Shown here one piece after another: positions 35,792-45,289 of a DNA stretch of 64,000 nucleotides. A program made the translations under genes and the position numbers. Positions within the stretch are counted from its first letter, which is position 1; every line of letters begins with the position of its first letter. Source of the stretch: Mycobacterium neglectum (lineage in GTDB: Bacteria; Actinomycetota; Actinomycetes; Mycobacteriales; Mycobacteriaceae); NCBI RefSeq assembly GCF_002591975.1, contig NZ_NVQE01000013.1, forward strand, positions 1 through 64,000. The letters run 5' to 3'. Under the pieces are notes generated by a model. It was not told the DNA's origin. It did not search any database and saw only the letters and a list, made by a program, of their open reading frames with translations.

Positions 35792-36457
35792 CTAAGCTTG
35801 CGCCGCCGCGCCAATCAGCCAGGTCTGCAGACCAAATCGCAGTCCTTCGCCGAATCTTTGGCCCGGATCGGGAAGCCCGATCTCCGCAATCGCGGCCCGC
35901 ACGGGTTCGGTGGGTACCGAGAACGGATACGCGCCAGCGGTCAGCATGAGCGACCCCTCGGCGAAGAATGCGGTGAACTCCGTAGGCAGCCAGGGCAGAT
36001 GTCTGTCCACCAGTTGGGCCAGCGCTGCGATCCGCTGCATCGCCCGCGCCTTGAAGTCGCGGGCGAACTCATGCGAGATATTGCGCTCCAGCACCGACGC
36101 CATCGACCCGAGCAGCTCGCCCAATAGCGGGCGCGTTACCACCGAATCGGCGACCACCGTCGCGACCCGGATCTCGTTGGCGTAGCCCGGCTTTCTGGCT
36201 CGGGGCCGGCCTAGACGGTCTTCAATGTCGCTGAGCCACATAGCGAATTCCTCGTCGAGCACCTCGAGGAAGATGGCCTCACGGCTGTCGAAATACCGCA
36301 GGACGTTGGACTTGGCCAGCCCCACCCGATCCGAGAGCTCCCGCAGGCTGATGTCGCCGACCGTCTTCTCGGCGAGCATTTCGCGTGCCACGTTCATGAT
36401 CGCCAGGCGCCGGGCCGCCATCTGCTCGGGACGGCGGGCACGCTGAAACGACGTCAC
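35792..36457 (-). CDS. TetR-family regulator
   Basis: 221 residues. The N-terminal [23 protein letters not shown] is at about residues 36-55, followed by a helical ligand domain. A GTG at 36457 is used. It is divergent from the SDR gene at 36550 and most likely represses it. A direct repeat TATCAGACCAA, twice, lies between them. Confidence 0.9.
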   Translation of the reverse strand: MTSFQRARRPEQMAARRLAIMNVAREMLAEKTVGDISLRELSDRVGLAKSNVLRYFDSREAIFLEVLDEEFAMWLSDIEDRLGRPRARKPGYANEIRVATVVADSVVTRPLLGELLGSMASVLERNISHEFARDFKARAMQRIAALAQLVDRHLPWLPTEFTAFFAEGSLMLTAGAYPFSVPTEPVRAAIAEIGLPDPGQRFGEGLRFGLQTWLIGAAAQA

Positions 36458-36470
36458 AAAACCTTGACAG

Positions 36471-36503
36471 TATCAGACCAACGGGCTCTTGTTATCAGAC
36501 CAA
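36471..36503. promoter_or_regulatory. Direct repeat TATCAGACCAA x2, candidate TetR operator
   Basis: Identical 11-bp copies at 36471-36481 and 36493-36503, start-to-start 22 bp (two helical turns), between the TetR and SDR genes. It could bind two regulator dimers on the same face of the DNA. Confidence 0.55.
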
Positions 36504-36549
36504 TGGTTCGTTATTGTTCGGTTATCCACCCGACTCAGAGGAGAATTTC

Positions 36550-37497
36550 ATGGTGAACGTCCGCGAAGTGACGATCCCCGATCAGTCCGGAAGGCTCGCG
36601 GTCGTCACGGGCGCCAATTCCGGCCTCGGTCTCGGCACCGCTACCCGCTTGGCCGCCGCAGGCGCCGATGTCATCATGGCGATCCGCAACCGCGCGAAGG
36701 GCGAGGCGGCGGTCGAGCAGATCCGTGCAACGGTTCCCGACGCGAAGCTGACCATCAAGGCGCTCGACCTGTCGTCGCTGGCCAGCGTCAAAGCTCTCGG
36801 CGAGGAACTCAATGCCGAGGGACGACCGATCGATCTCCTCATCAACAATGCAGGCATCATGCAGCCGCCGCAGCGAGAAACGACCGCCGACGGATTCGAG
36901 TTGCAGTTCGGCGGTAACCATCTCGGTCACTTCGCACTGACCGGGCACCTTCTGCCGCTGCTGCGCGCAGCCGACGGTGCACGGGTGACAACACTGAGCA
37001 GCTCCGCGGCGCGGTTCGGCGGCATCAAGTTCGACGATCTGCAGTGGGAGAAGCGGTACAACGCCACTCTGGCTTATGCGCAGTCCAAGTCCGCGAACCT
37101 GATGTTCGCGATCGAGTTGGACCGCAGGAGCAAGCAGGCGGGGTGGGGCATCCTCTCGAACGCCGCACATCCCGGTTTGTGCAAGACGAATTTGCAGCTG
37201 AGCGGCCCCTCACACGGCAAGGCGAGCCCAACCCTGCTGGAGCGCTTCTACCGGACCAGCAGGCAGGCCGTGCCGTTCATGTGGCAGGACATCGACGAAG
37301 GCATTCTGCCCACGCTGTATGGCGCGACCGCCCCTGAGGCCAACGGCGCTGCGTTCTACGGACCGCGGGGATTCCTCGAGCTCGCAGGTGGCGGCGTCAC
37401 GGACGCCAAGATCCTGGCCCGCGCGAGCAACGAGGCCGACGGTCGCAGGCTATGGGAGATCTCAGAGCGGCTGACTTCGGTGACCTATCCGGCGTAA
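36550..37497 (+). CDS. Short-chain dehydrogenase/reductase (Rv2263-like)
   Basis: 315 residues. The cofactor motif [13 protein letters not shown] starts near residue 21, NNAGIMQPP near 100, and the catalytic YAQSKSAN near 176. Length and the NSGLG form place it with retinol-dehydrogenase/protochlorophyllide-reductase-like SDRs. The substrate is unknown. AGAGGAGA lies 6 nt before the ATG at 36550. The adjacent TetR gene probably controls it. Confidence 0.88.
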   Translation: MVNVREVTIPDQSGRLAVVTGANSGLGLGTATRLAAAGADVIMAIRNRAKGEAAVEQIRATVPDAKLTIKALDLSSLASVKALGEELNAEGRPIDLLINNAGIMQPPQRETTADGFELQFGGNHLGHFALTGHLLPLLRAADGARVTTLSSSAARFGGIKFDDLQWEKRYNATLAYAQSKSANLMFAIELDRRSKQAGWGILSNAAHPGLCKTNLQLSGPSHGKASPTLLERFYRTSRQAVPFMWQDIDEGILPTLYGATAPEANGAAFYGPRGFLELAGGGVTDAKILARASNEADGRRLWEISERLTSVTYPA

Positions 37498-37557
37498 GGG
37501 GACTACCGTCGTAGCTGACGATATTTCTGCCGTTGCCCGCACGTCCCGGAGGTCGCG

Positions 37558-38646
37558 ATGCCTGAGTCAAGCATCGTCGTGCGGCCCGAGCCGATGGAGA
37601 GCGGCTCCTACACGGCCAGCTCCCGGCTTCAGGCCGCCGGGCTCCCCGCGGCGATGGCGATTTTCGAGAAGGCAGCCGACGCGGTTCCGCTTCCGAAGCC
37701 GCCGCAACCGATCGTCATCGCTGATTACGGGGCATCCACCGGCCATAACTCCCTGCTTCCGATGGGCGCCGCCATTACGTTGCTGCGCAAGCGAACTCGG
37801 CAAGACCATTCAATCCTGGTCGTACACACCGACCTGCCCGACAACGATTTCACGGCGATGTTTCAGACACTCACCGACGACCCGGACAGTTACCTTCGCA
37901 AAGATGCGGCAACGTTTGCCTCGGCCGTTGGGCGCTCGTTCTACGCCCAGATCCTGCCCTCCAACAGTGTCAACCTGGGCTGGAGTTCATGGGCGATCCA
38001 ATGGCTCAGCCGCGTACCCGCACCAATTCCCGATCACATCCACGTCGCGTATAGCAGCGACGGACGCGTTCGCGCCGAATATGCACGTCAGGCCGCACAC
38101 GACTGGCATGAGTTCGTCGCGTTTCGCGGCCGGGAGTTGGCGCCAGGCGGGCGGATAGTGGTGATGACGCCCGGTGTCGACGAGTCAGGCGATTTCGGGT
38201 ACCACCCGCTCCTGGACAGCATGTACGACGCGGTGAGTGAGCTCACCGCGGCAGGCGTGATCACCGAGGACGAACAGCATCGGATGATCCTACCGATCGC
38301 CGGACGCAGCGCGGCCGACTTCCGTGCGTGCTTCGCCCCCTCTGGGCGGTTCGAGGGTCTCGAGATCGAGCAACTCGAGCTGTTCAACGCCGAAGACCGC
38401 TTCTTCAAGCAGTACCAAACCGACAGGGATGCAGACGCTTTCGGTGCACAGTGGGCAATGTTCTGCCGAGCTGCGGCATTCCCCACCTTTGCGAGCGCGC
38501 TCGACGGCGGCCACGATGACCCGCGCCGGGCGACGTTCTTCGATCAGCTCGAGGCCGGGGTGGCCAGCCGGTTGGCGGCCACTCCGGAGCAGACTCAGAT
38601 CCCGATGGCGCATGTGGTGCTGGTCAAGAAGCAATCGAAGTCGTAG
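37558..38646 (+). CDS. SABATH-type SAM-dependent carboxyl methyltransferase
   Basis: 362 residues. The motif IADYGASTGHNSLLPMG (about 54-70) corresponds to the SAM site of the SABATH family, best known from plant salicylate/jasmonate methyltransferases. LGWSSWAIQWLSRVP (about 141-155) corresponds to the SSYSLHWLS block of that family. Such enzymes methylate small-molecule carboxyl groups. GGAGG lies 6 nt before the ATG. It stands 60 bp after the SDR gene in the same direction and may be cotranscribed with it. The substrate is unknown. Confidence 0.82.
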   Translation: MPESSIVVRPEPMESGSYTASSRLQAAGLPAAMAIFEKAADAVPLPKPPQPIVIADYGASTGHNSLLPMGAAITLLRKRTRQDHSILVVHTDLPDNDFTAMFQTLTDDPDSYLRKDAATFASAVGRSFYAQILPSNSVNLGWSSWAIQWLSRVPAPIPDHIHVAYSSDGRVRAEYARQAAHDWHEFVAFRGRELAPGGRIVVMTPGVDESGDFGYHPLLDSMYDAVSELTAAGVITEDEQHRMILPIAGRSAADFRACFAPSGRFEGLEIEQLELFNAEDRFFKQYQTDRDADAFGAQWAMFCRAAAFPTFASALDGGHDDPRRATFFDQLEAGVASRLAATPEQTQIPMAHVVLVKKQSKS

Positions 38647-38649
38647 CGA

Positions 38650-39612
38650 TCAACCCGCCATTCGCTCACGAAACGTGTTGCGATAGTTCAGCGGTGCAAC
38701 TCCGGTCAGCCGGCGGAACTGTTCGCGGAAGTTGGCCGGAGAGGTGAATCCGACCTCACGACCGATCTTTTCGACGCCGTACCCGGTGCTCTCGAGCAAC
38801 TGCTGCGCATGCCGGACGCGTACGCCGGTCAGCCACTGCATCGGCGTCTGCCCCGTCTCGGCCTGGAAACGTCGGTTCAGGGTTCGTGCGCTCACCGAGG
38901 CACGGGCGGCGATGTCGTGCAGTGTCACGTCCCGATGTGCCTCCTGTTCGATCCATGCGAGCACGTCGTCGAGTTCGGTGCGCTCGGCAATGTGCTTGAC
39001 AGCGGCCTGGTTTCGGAGGATGAACTGCGCCTGTCCCCCACTGCGGTGCAGGGGCGCGACGGCAAGGCGTGCCGCGTCGGCGGCCACCGACGCACCGTAA
39101 TCGCGGACGATCATGTGCAGGCAGAGGTCCAATCCGGCCGATGCGCCCGCCGATGTCAGCACCTGCCCCTCGTCGACGTAGAGGACGTCGGCGTCCAGAT
39201 CGACGGCGGGGAAGCGCGCACGGAACAACTCGGCGGCGATCCAATGTGTCGTTGCGCGCTTACCGTTCAGCAATCCGGTGTCGGCCAGGGTGAAAGCACC
39301 TGAGCAGATCGACGCGATCCGCACTCCGCGGGCGTGGGCGGCCGTCAATGCCGCCAGCACCTCGTCGGGGGTTTCGACGGTGGGATCGTTGCGGCCGGGG
39401 ATGACGATGGTGTCCGCCTCGGCCAGCGCCTCGAGGCCGTGGGCGGTGACGATGCGGAACGGACCTGCCGAGACCTCCGGTTGCGTTCCGCACACCACGA
39501 TGCGGTATCCCGGTGCACCAGAGGGCAACCGCGCCCTGCCGAACGCCTCGACCGGTGTCGCCAGGTCGAACGCGATGGTGTCGGGAAGTGCCAGGACCGC
39601 GACGACGTGCAT
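38650..39612 (-). CDS. AraC-family regulator with DJ-1/PfpI domain (GlxA type)
   Basis: 320 residues. Residues 1-190 form a DJ-1/PfpI class I glutamine amidotransferase-like domain with the elbow motif IASICSGAFTLADTGLLNGK. Residues about 215-315 are an AraC HTH pair (LHDIAARASVSARTLNRRFQ, VEKIGREVGFTSPANFREQF). GlxA-type regulators sense small metabolites through the DJ-1 domain. It is divergent from a stand-alone DJ-1 protein gene at 39706, its probable target. Confidence 0.92.
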   Translation of the reverse strand: MHVVAVLALPDTIAFDLATPVEAFGRARLPSGAPGYRIVVCGTQPEVSAGPFRIVTAHGLEALAEADTIVIPGRNDPTVETPDEVLAALTAAHARGVRIASICSGAFTLADTGLLNGKRATTHWIAAELFRARFPAVDLDADVLYVDEGQVLTSAGASAGLDLCLHMIVRDYGASVAADAARLAVAPLHRSGGQAQFILRNQAAVKHIAERTELDDVLAWIEQEAHRDVTLHDIAARASVSARTLNRRFQAETGQTPMQWLTGVRVRHAQQLLESTGYGVEKIGREVGFTSPANFREQFRRLTGVAPLNYRNTFRERMAG

Positions 39613-39705
39613 TCGGGGACCATAACAGGACCGATGGCAATATTTCAGCGTGAGGTGGCGATCTTGCCACTGTTCTGCCGCTCACGACTTGTCGACGATG
39701 ACCGT

Positions 39706-40335
39706 ATGTACGCACAAATCGTGTTGTTCGACGGCTTTGACCCGCTCGATGCCACCGCACCGTTCGAAGTGCTCGCCGCGGGCAGCGATGCGGCCGGAGG
39801 CGACCTCGAGGTCGAACTGGTGTCGGCCGAGGGGCCGAGGGACGTGGTGAGCGGGACCCTGCACATGGTGCTGCGCGCCACCGCGCAACTCGACCCAGCC
39901 AAACCCGGCTTCGTCGTCGTGCCCGGCGCCTCGGGTCCGATCGAGGGTGACCCCGACGAGATCGACACCATTCCCGTGCTGCTCGCGCGGTTCGCCGAAT
40001 CGGCGGCGATCCCCCTGCTGCGCAAGGCCATGGAGAATCCCGACGTCACCGTCGCCACCGTCTGCGGTGGGTCACTCGCACTGGCAATGGCGGGTCTGCT
40101 GGAGGGCCGCAACGCGGTCACCCACCATCTCGGCATGGATCTACTCGAGGCCACCGGCGTGAACGCGGTGAATGCGCGCGTCGTCGATGACGGCGATCTC
40201 GTGACGTCAGGGGCGGTGACATCCGGCCTGGACCTCGGGCTGCACCTCCTCGAACGCACCTACGGCGCACACGTCGCGCTCGCGGTCGAGGACCTGTTCG
40301 CCTACGAACGGCGCGGAACGGTGTGGACGCGATGA
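39706..40335 (+). CDS. DJ-1/PfpI-family protein
   Basis: 209 residues beginning MYAQIVLFDGFDPLDATAPF. The nucleophile-elbow motif VATVCGGSLALAMAGLLEGR places Cys near residue 121. The related families include chaperones, glyoxalases, isonitrile hydratases and amidases. ATG 39706 was chosen because the family start MxAQIVLFDG follows; the frame is open to 39334. It overlaps the next small gene by 4 bp and faces the GlxA-type regulator. Confidence 0.88.
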   Translation: MYAQIVLFDGFDPLDATAPFEVLAAGSDAAGGDLEVELVSAEGPRDVVSGTLHMVLRATAQLDPAKPGFVVVPGASGPIEGDPDEIDTIPVLLARFAESAAIPLLRKAMENPDVTVATVCGGSLALAMAGLLEGRNAVTHHLGMDLLEATGVNAVNARVVDDGDLVTSGAVTSGLDLGLHLLERTYGAHVALAVEDLFAYERRGTVWTR

Positions 40336-40631
40336 GCATCCTCGGAGACTGGGACGTCACGATCAAGACGCCGATCGGGTCGCTGGCCGTGGCCTATACG
40401 TTCACCGAGCAGGACGGCACCCTCGCGGGATCGGCGACCGGTAAGGACGAAACCGTACCGCTACAGGGCATCGTCGTTGACGGGCAACGGATCACGTGGC
40501 GCCAGTCGGTGGCCAAGCCGATGCGGCTCAACCTCGACTTCGACGTCGTCGTCGATGGCGACCGGCTCACCGGGCATTCCCGTGCCGGCCGCCTGCCGCG
40601 CTCGGCGGTGACGGGCGAGCGCCGTCGCTAG
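40332..40631 (+). CDS. Small conserved protein of about 100 residues
   Basis: 99 residues (MSILGDWDVTIKTPIGSLAV at the N-terminus) with the pattern of a small beta-barrel: alternating strands with Gly turns, GTLAGSATGKDETVPLQGIV and DGQRITWRQSVAKPMRLNL. I do not recognise a named family. It is translationally coupled to the DJ-1 gene (ATGA at 40332). Its stop overlaps the stop of the convergent acyl-CoA dehydrogenase by 4 bp. Confidence 0.7.
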   Translation: MSILGDWDVTIKTPIGSLAVAYTFTEQDGTLAGSATGKDETVPLQGIVVDGQRITWRQSVAKPMRLNLDFDVVVDGDRLTGHSRAGRLPRSAVTGERRR

Positions 40632-42376
40632 GGCGCCATCTCGTAGGCGCCGTCGTAGGCCTTCACACGTTCCCAGACGCGGTGGAACCGTTCGGCGTCG
40701 GGCAGCGGATTGCGGATTGCGCCCAGCGCCCAGTCCTGCTGGGCCGTCGTCGCCGTCGGCTTACCGTGCAGCGCAACGGCATACATATTGAAGTCGCGCA
40801 CCTGGAAGTCGAAGATCTGGTCGACCATGTCGGAATCCAGCCCCGTCAGCGCGGCCTGCTCCAGAATCAGCTGCCCGTACACGATCAGTGAGAACAGGTG
40901 CCCGACGTTGAGCAGGAAGTCCAGGTCCTTCTGCTGGTCGGCGTCGGGTGCTGCGGTGAGAAGAAACTCCCGGAACGCCTTGGCCTGGTCGTAGAACACC
41001 GCGACATTGGGGACGTCGGCATGCTCTTCATAGACCGGCGTCCAGTCCGCGAACTGCACCTTGCCGGCACCGCGGGTCGGTCCCTGATTCCAGAAGAAGG
41101 TGTCGTCCGCGGCGTCGTTGCGCATCGGGATCTCGGGGTACTCCTTGGGATTGAGCATGTAGTTCGGCATGAACTTCAACACCAATCCGACGTTCACGTG
41201 CACCGTGCCCTCGAGTCGCGGCAGGGTGCCGATGAACTGTGCGACTTCGCGGAACATCGTGTTCTTCTCGTATCCCTTGGCGGCGATCACGTCGTGCAGA
41301 GCCCGCAGCACGGTTTCGCCCTCCATGGTGACCTTGGCCTTGGTCATCGGGTTGAACAGCAGGTAGCGCCGGTCCTCCAGGCTCGCGGCCCGGAAGTAGT
41401 CCACCGAGCGCTGGCTGAACAGTTTCATCGCGATCAGCCGGGAGTATGCGTCGACGAAGTTGGTTCGTACATGGGTGAATTCGGTGACCGGGTTGCCGTA
41501 CAGGATGCGGTTCTGTGCGTGGGTGATCGCCTCGTAGAAGGCGTGCTCGGTCATGCCGATCGAGCAGGAGCACAGGTTGAACTTGCCGACATTGACCGTA
41601 TTCAGTGCCGCGGCAAAGGCTTCCACGCCGGTGTGCAGAATGTCTTCCTCGCGCACCGGATAATCCTCGAGCCGGAAGGTGCTGACGTAGATCTGCATGT
41701 GCACGACATTGTCGATCAGGTGGTAGTTCTCGTGCCGGCTGTCGGCGGCGAACCAGATGTAAGCGTCCTGACCCTGGACGTCCCCACGCCGGCCGAACAC
41801 CGACACCATGCTGGCGACGTTGCCGTTGCCGATGTAGTACTTCTCCCCCGTCGCGCGGTAGAGGATGCCGTTGGCGCGGTCCTCCTCGCTCGCCGGCGCC
41901 AGCACCATGTCGGTGTTGTAGACGTCGGCGCCGCGTGTACGTTCGGACAGCCCGAAGGCCATCACTTCTCCGGCCTCCAGATCGTCGGCGGCCCTCAGCT
42001 TGGCGTCCTTGTTCTCGCTCTGCCAGATGGGCCCCAGACCGAGGATGGTGACCTGTTCGGTGTACCAGTACGTCAACCCATAAAAACCGAGGATTTCCGA
42101 GAGGGCGGCGTTGCGTGCGGCGTCCCAGCGCTTGTCCGGATTGCCCGCGGCGAACTCCGAAGGCGTGAGGAACGTCGCGAACAACTTCTCGCGCTTGACG
42201 AAGTCGACGAAATCGCCGGGCCATTGCGCGGCCAGATCGTCGTCGAGGATGCGCTTCTTGCCCTGACCTTCGAACCAATCGATGGTCGCGCGCAGTAACC
42301 GGCGCGTCTCGGCATCGAACTGGGCTGGGTCGTAGGTGTTCGGGTCGAAGAGCAAGCCGTCGGTCTGGGTCGTCAT
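40628..42376 (-). CDS. Acyl-CoA dehydrogenase-like protein
   Basis: 582 residues, longer than the usual 380-400. Segments such as EVMAFGLSERTRGADVYNTD, ATGEKYYIGNGNVASM and MTEHAFYEAITHAQNRILYG follow the acyl-CoA dehydrogenase fold of N-terminal helices, beta domain and C-terminal helices. The substrate is unknown. It may be a fatty acid beta-oxidation or sterol enzyme. It lies 27 bp upstream of nothing on its strand except the stop of the Hsp70-like gene at 42404, so the two genes may be cotranscribed. Confidence 0.82.
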   Translation of the reverse strand: MTTQTDGLLFDPNTYDPAQFDAETRRLLRATIDWFEGQGKKRILDDDLAAQWPGDFVDFVKREKLFATFLTPSEFAAGNPDKRWDAARNAALSEILGFYGLTYWYTEQVTILGLGPIWQSENKDAKLRAADDLEAGEVMAFGLSERTRGADVYNTDMVLAPASEEDRANGILYRATGEKYYIGNGNVASMVSVFGRRGDVQGQDAYIWFAADSRHENYHLIDNVVHMQIYVSTFRLEDYPVREEDILHTGVEAFAAALNTVNVGKFNLCSCSIGMTEHAFYEAITHAQNRILYGNPVTEFTHVRTNFVDAYSRLIAMKLFSQRSVDYFRAASLEDRRYLLFNPMTKAKVTMEGETVLRALHDVIAAKGYEKNTMFREVAQFIGTLPRLEGTVHVNVGLVLKFMPNYMLNPKEYPEIPMRNDAADDTFFWNQGPTRGAGKVQFADWTPVYEEHADVPNVAVFYDQAKAFREFLLTAAPDADQQKDLDFLLNVGHLFSLIVYGQLILEQAALTGLDSDMVDQIFDFQVRDFNMYAVALHGKPTATTAQQDWALGAIRNPLPDAERFHRVWERVKAYDGAYEMAP

Positions 42377-42403
42377 GGCGCCAGCCTAGGACTGCCGCCG
42401 AAC

Positions 42404-44161
42404 CTAGGGCGCCGGTTGTGGCGGTTGGATCGGGTTCGGGACGAACGGCAGACCCGGAATGGTTTCGTAGGGCAGCGTCGGGATGGTCGGTGGCGGCGGC
42501 GCACTGCTCGGCGGCGGCGCAGTCGTCGTCGGCGGTGGCGGTTCGGTGGTCGGCGGGGGCGGACTCGTCGGTGGCGGTTCGGACGGCGGCGGAGTGGTCG
42601 GCTGCGGCTCGGGCGGTGGCGCCGTGACCGTCTCGGTCACCGGGGGCGGCTCCTGCGTGCCGGTCTCCGGTGGCGGAGCTTGCGGTGCCGACGGCGGAGG
42701 CTCCGCTGCGCTGGTGGTCGGTGGCGGCGGGGCGGTGGTCGACGCGGGAGCCGGCGGGGTGTCGCCGGAGCGTAGGACGAACATCAGCGCCGCCGCCAGT
42801 GCAATCAGCACCACGAGTACGCCTGCCGCCATGGCGACCTGGGGTCGGCGGTACCACGGCAGCGACCGCGCTGCGCGCTCGTCGTCCTGCGGGTCACGCT
42901 GGAAGTCGATCTGCGGCCGGAGGTCGTCGGGGTCGGCGGGCGGGTCGTAGTCGTACGGATCGGCCTGCGCGACGTCTGGAACGTCGTTCGCGTCCGACCA
43001 TGCCAGTGCGCCGAACTTTCCCGACGGTGCCACCTCGTCGGCAGGCGCAGCCAGTTCGGGTGCCATCGCCGTCGCCGCGGCAGCCGAAGACGCCGCGGCG
43101 GCCATCGCGGTCTGCCCGTCCTCGACCGTTCCTCGCACGGCCGTCACGCCGCCGCCGATCGCCGCGGTCAACTCTGGCTGGCCGTTCGTGATGACCGGTA
43201 CCCGGAAGCGTTCGGACAACGTCGTCGTGATGATCGGGATTCGCGCTCCCCCGCCCACCGATGCCACTACCGCCAGCTCGCGAACACCATTGCGCTGCAA
43301 CGTGTCTTGAAGTACTCCCGCGAAGTCGGCCACAGGTTGCCTGATCGCGTCGTCGAGCTCGTTACGAGTCAGCCGCACCTCGCCGCGATGCCCGGGGACA
43401 TCCGCCATCAGCGAGGTGACACTCTCGGTGGACAACCGCTCCTTGGCGCCGCGGCACTGGCCCCGCAGCGCGGTGAGCGATCCGATCGCCGACGTCCCGG
43501 ACAGGTCGATGCTTCCGGCGGCGGACAGGTCGTTGATCACGTGGGTGAGCAATGCCTGGTCGACGAGATCGCCGGAGAGATCGGTGTGGCGAACGGTCGG
43601 GGCGAGCGGCGCGTAACCGGCGTCGGCGTCGACGAGCGTGACGCTCGTCCCGCTGCCGCCGAAGTCACATAGCGCGATGACACCGCGGGTCGGCACACCC
43701 GGGTCGTCCCGCAACGCCGTCAACGCCGCGGTGGCATCGGAGACCAGAGTCACGGGACCTGGGTCGCTGAACTCCGGCACCGCGGCCAACGCGCTGCGCA
43801 GGCCCTCGACGGCCGCCTGGGGCCAGTGCGCCGGGTATGACACCGCGACCGGCTCGGCAGGCCGCCTGCCCCCCGTGAGCGTGAGGAGCAGTGCGCGCAA
43901 CGCGTCGGCGAGCACTCCGTCGGCCTGGTGCATCGAGCCGTCGGCGGCAACGATGCCGACCGGGTCGCCGACGCGATCGACAAAGTCGGTGAGGATCAGT
44001 CCGCGCTCGTTGAGGTTGGGATTCTCGCTCGGAACGCCGACCTCGGGCGGCCGGTGGGGAAAGCGCGTCAGCACCGAGGTGCGCGTCACGGCCGCCCGGC
44101 CGACGGCTACCGCGGCCAGGCGTGTGGCCCCTATCGAGAGCCCTACCCCGTCAGACATCAT
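42404..44161 (-). CDS. Hsp70-like ATPase-domain membrane protein with proline-rich tail (Rv2264c-like)
   Basis: 585 residues. The N-terminal about 360 residues resemble the actin/Hsp70 ATPase fold (GVGLSIGATRLAAVAVG, VIALCDFGGSGTSVTLVDAD, VASVGGGARIPIITTTL). An acidic linker (about 395-440) leads to one membrane helix (about 450-472), then an extracytoplasmic tail of Pro/Thr/Glu-rich repeats (about 475-585). It matches the proline-rich Rv2264c in length and layout. No substrate-binding domain is present, so it is not a chaperone of the DnaK type. The function is unknown. Confidence 0.85.
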   Translation of the reverse strand: MMSDGVGLSIGATRLAAVAVGRAAVTRTSVLTRFPHRPPEVGVPSENPNLNERGLILTDFVDRVGDPVGIVAADGSMHQADGVLADALRALLLTLTGGRRPAEPVAVSYPAHWPQAAVEGLRSALAAVPEFSDPGPVTLVSDATAALTALRDDPGVPTRGVIALCDFGGSGTSVTLVDADAGYAPLAPTVRHTDLSGDLVDQALLTHVINDLSAAGSIDLSGTSAIGSLTALRGQCRGAKERLSTESVTSLMADVPGHRGEVRLTRNELDDAIRQPVADFAGVLQDTLQRNGVRELAVVASVGGGARIPIITTTLSERFRVPVITNGQPELTAAIGGGVTAVRGTVEDGQTAMAAAASSAAAATAMAPELAAPADEVAPSGKFGALAWSDANDVPDVAQADPYDYDPPADPDDLRPQIDFQRDPQDDERAARSLPWYRRPQVAMAAGVLVVLIALAAALMFVLRSGDTPPAPASTTAPPPPTTSAAEPPPSAPQAPPPETGTQEPPPVTETVTAPPPEPQPTTPPPSEPPPTSPPPPTTEPPPPTTTAPPPSSAPPPPTIPTLPYETIPGLPFVPNPIQPPQPAP

Positions 44162-44222
44162 TTCCCGTCTAGATCTAAAAGCTATCGGAGATGTCCATCT
44201 GATCCGACGGCCGAAGTGTTAC

Positions 44223-45289
44223 TCAGCGGATGGTCCCGACCCCCGGAATCAGTGGTAGATCCAATGCGGTGACCCAGCCCGGCGACAGCTCGTTGATGGC
44301 AGGCACCGCATTGAGCGCGCGCAGACCGGTGGAGAGGCAGCCGGCGGCGGCCGCGTCGCGCCCCGAGCCGTCGGTGAATCTGAACGCGGTCTCCTGGAAG
44401 ATGCTCGGCGTGCCCTCGATGTCGACGCGGTAGACGTCGTTCTGGTTGCCCGTCGGCCAGTCAGGGGCGGCGTCGTCGCCGATCCGGTTGACGTGCTCGA
44501 GCTGGATCCGGGTCTCGCCCTGGTACCGGCCGTTGATGGTGAACCGGACGGCCGCGACGTGTCCTGCGGGGATGACGCCCTTGGCGGACTTGCGCTCGTT
44601 GGGTGTCACCCACTTGTCGTATGTGGTGGTGATCTCGTCGAGCATGATGCCCGCCGCATGCGCGATCATCGGAACTGTTCCGCCCCAGGCGAACACCAGG
44701 ATGTCCGGGGTTTCGAGCATTGCCTTTTTCTCGGGCGGCCTGCCGATGCCCATCTCACGCTCGTAGTCGCCGGTGTAATTGGTGTAGTCCAGCAGTTCGG
44801 ATGCTCGAACGGTGCGGACCTCCGAGCACAGGCCCATCAGCGTCAACGGGAACAGATCGTTGGCGAAGCCGGGGTCGATGCCCGTGGTGAAGCACGACGC
44901 CTCGCCCAGCTCACAGGCCTCGGTGATGGGTTCGATCCAGTTCGGCGGGTTGAGGTGCATCGTCGGCCACACCCACGGCGTCATGGCCGTCGAGCTGACG
45001 TCGATCCCGGCCCGCAGGAACCGGGTGATCAGGGCGATGTTCTCCTCGGCGTGCGCGGCCGTCGGTCCGTAGTGCACCAGCGCGTCGGGCTTGAGCGCGA
45101 TGAGGGCGTCGATGTCGTCAGTGGCCGTGATTCCCAGGGTGGTGCCGAGTTCGCAGATCTCACCGACGTCCCGGCCCACTTTGTCGGGATTGCTCACTCC
45201 AACGCCGACCAATTCGAACAACGGGTGCTTGATGATCTCGGCGATCACCATCTTGCCGACGAAGCCGGTGCCCCAGATGACGATCCGCT
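44223..45289 (-). pseudogene. Dihydrodipicolinate-reductase-like gene, 5' end cut off by IS element
   Basis: The body codes for KRIVIWGTGFVGKMVIAEII followed by a 340-residue DapB-like dehydrogenase sequence (LVHYGPTAAHAEENIALITR, FTTGIDPGFANDLFPLTLMG). The family is close to 2,4-diaminopentanoate dehydrogenase-type proteins, of unknown substrate in mycobacteria. The IS element joins at 45290, inside the codon after residue 7, so the original start is missing. The next in-frame start, ATG at 45251, would remove the WGTGFVGK nucleotide-binding loop. The remaining product is therefore probably inactive. Confidence 0.85.

Noticed and set aside
41028-42857. 609-codon minus-strand frame spanning the acyl-CoA dehydrogenase and Hsp70-like genes
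   Set aside because: Arg/Gly-rich shadow frame of two well-supported genes on the same strand in another frame.
42416-42950. Plus-strand Gly/Val- and Arg-rich frames opposite the proline-rich tail
   Set aside because: Low-complexity complement of the Pro/Thr repeats of the Hsp70-like gene.
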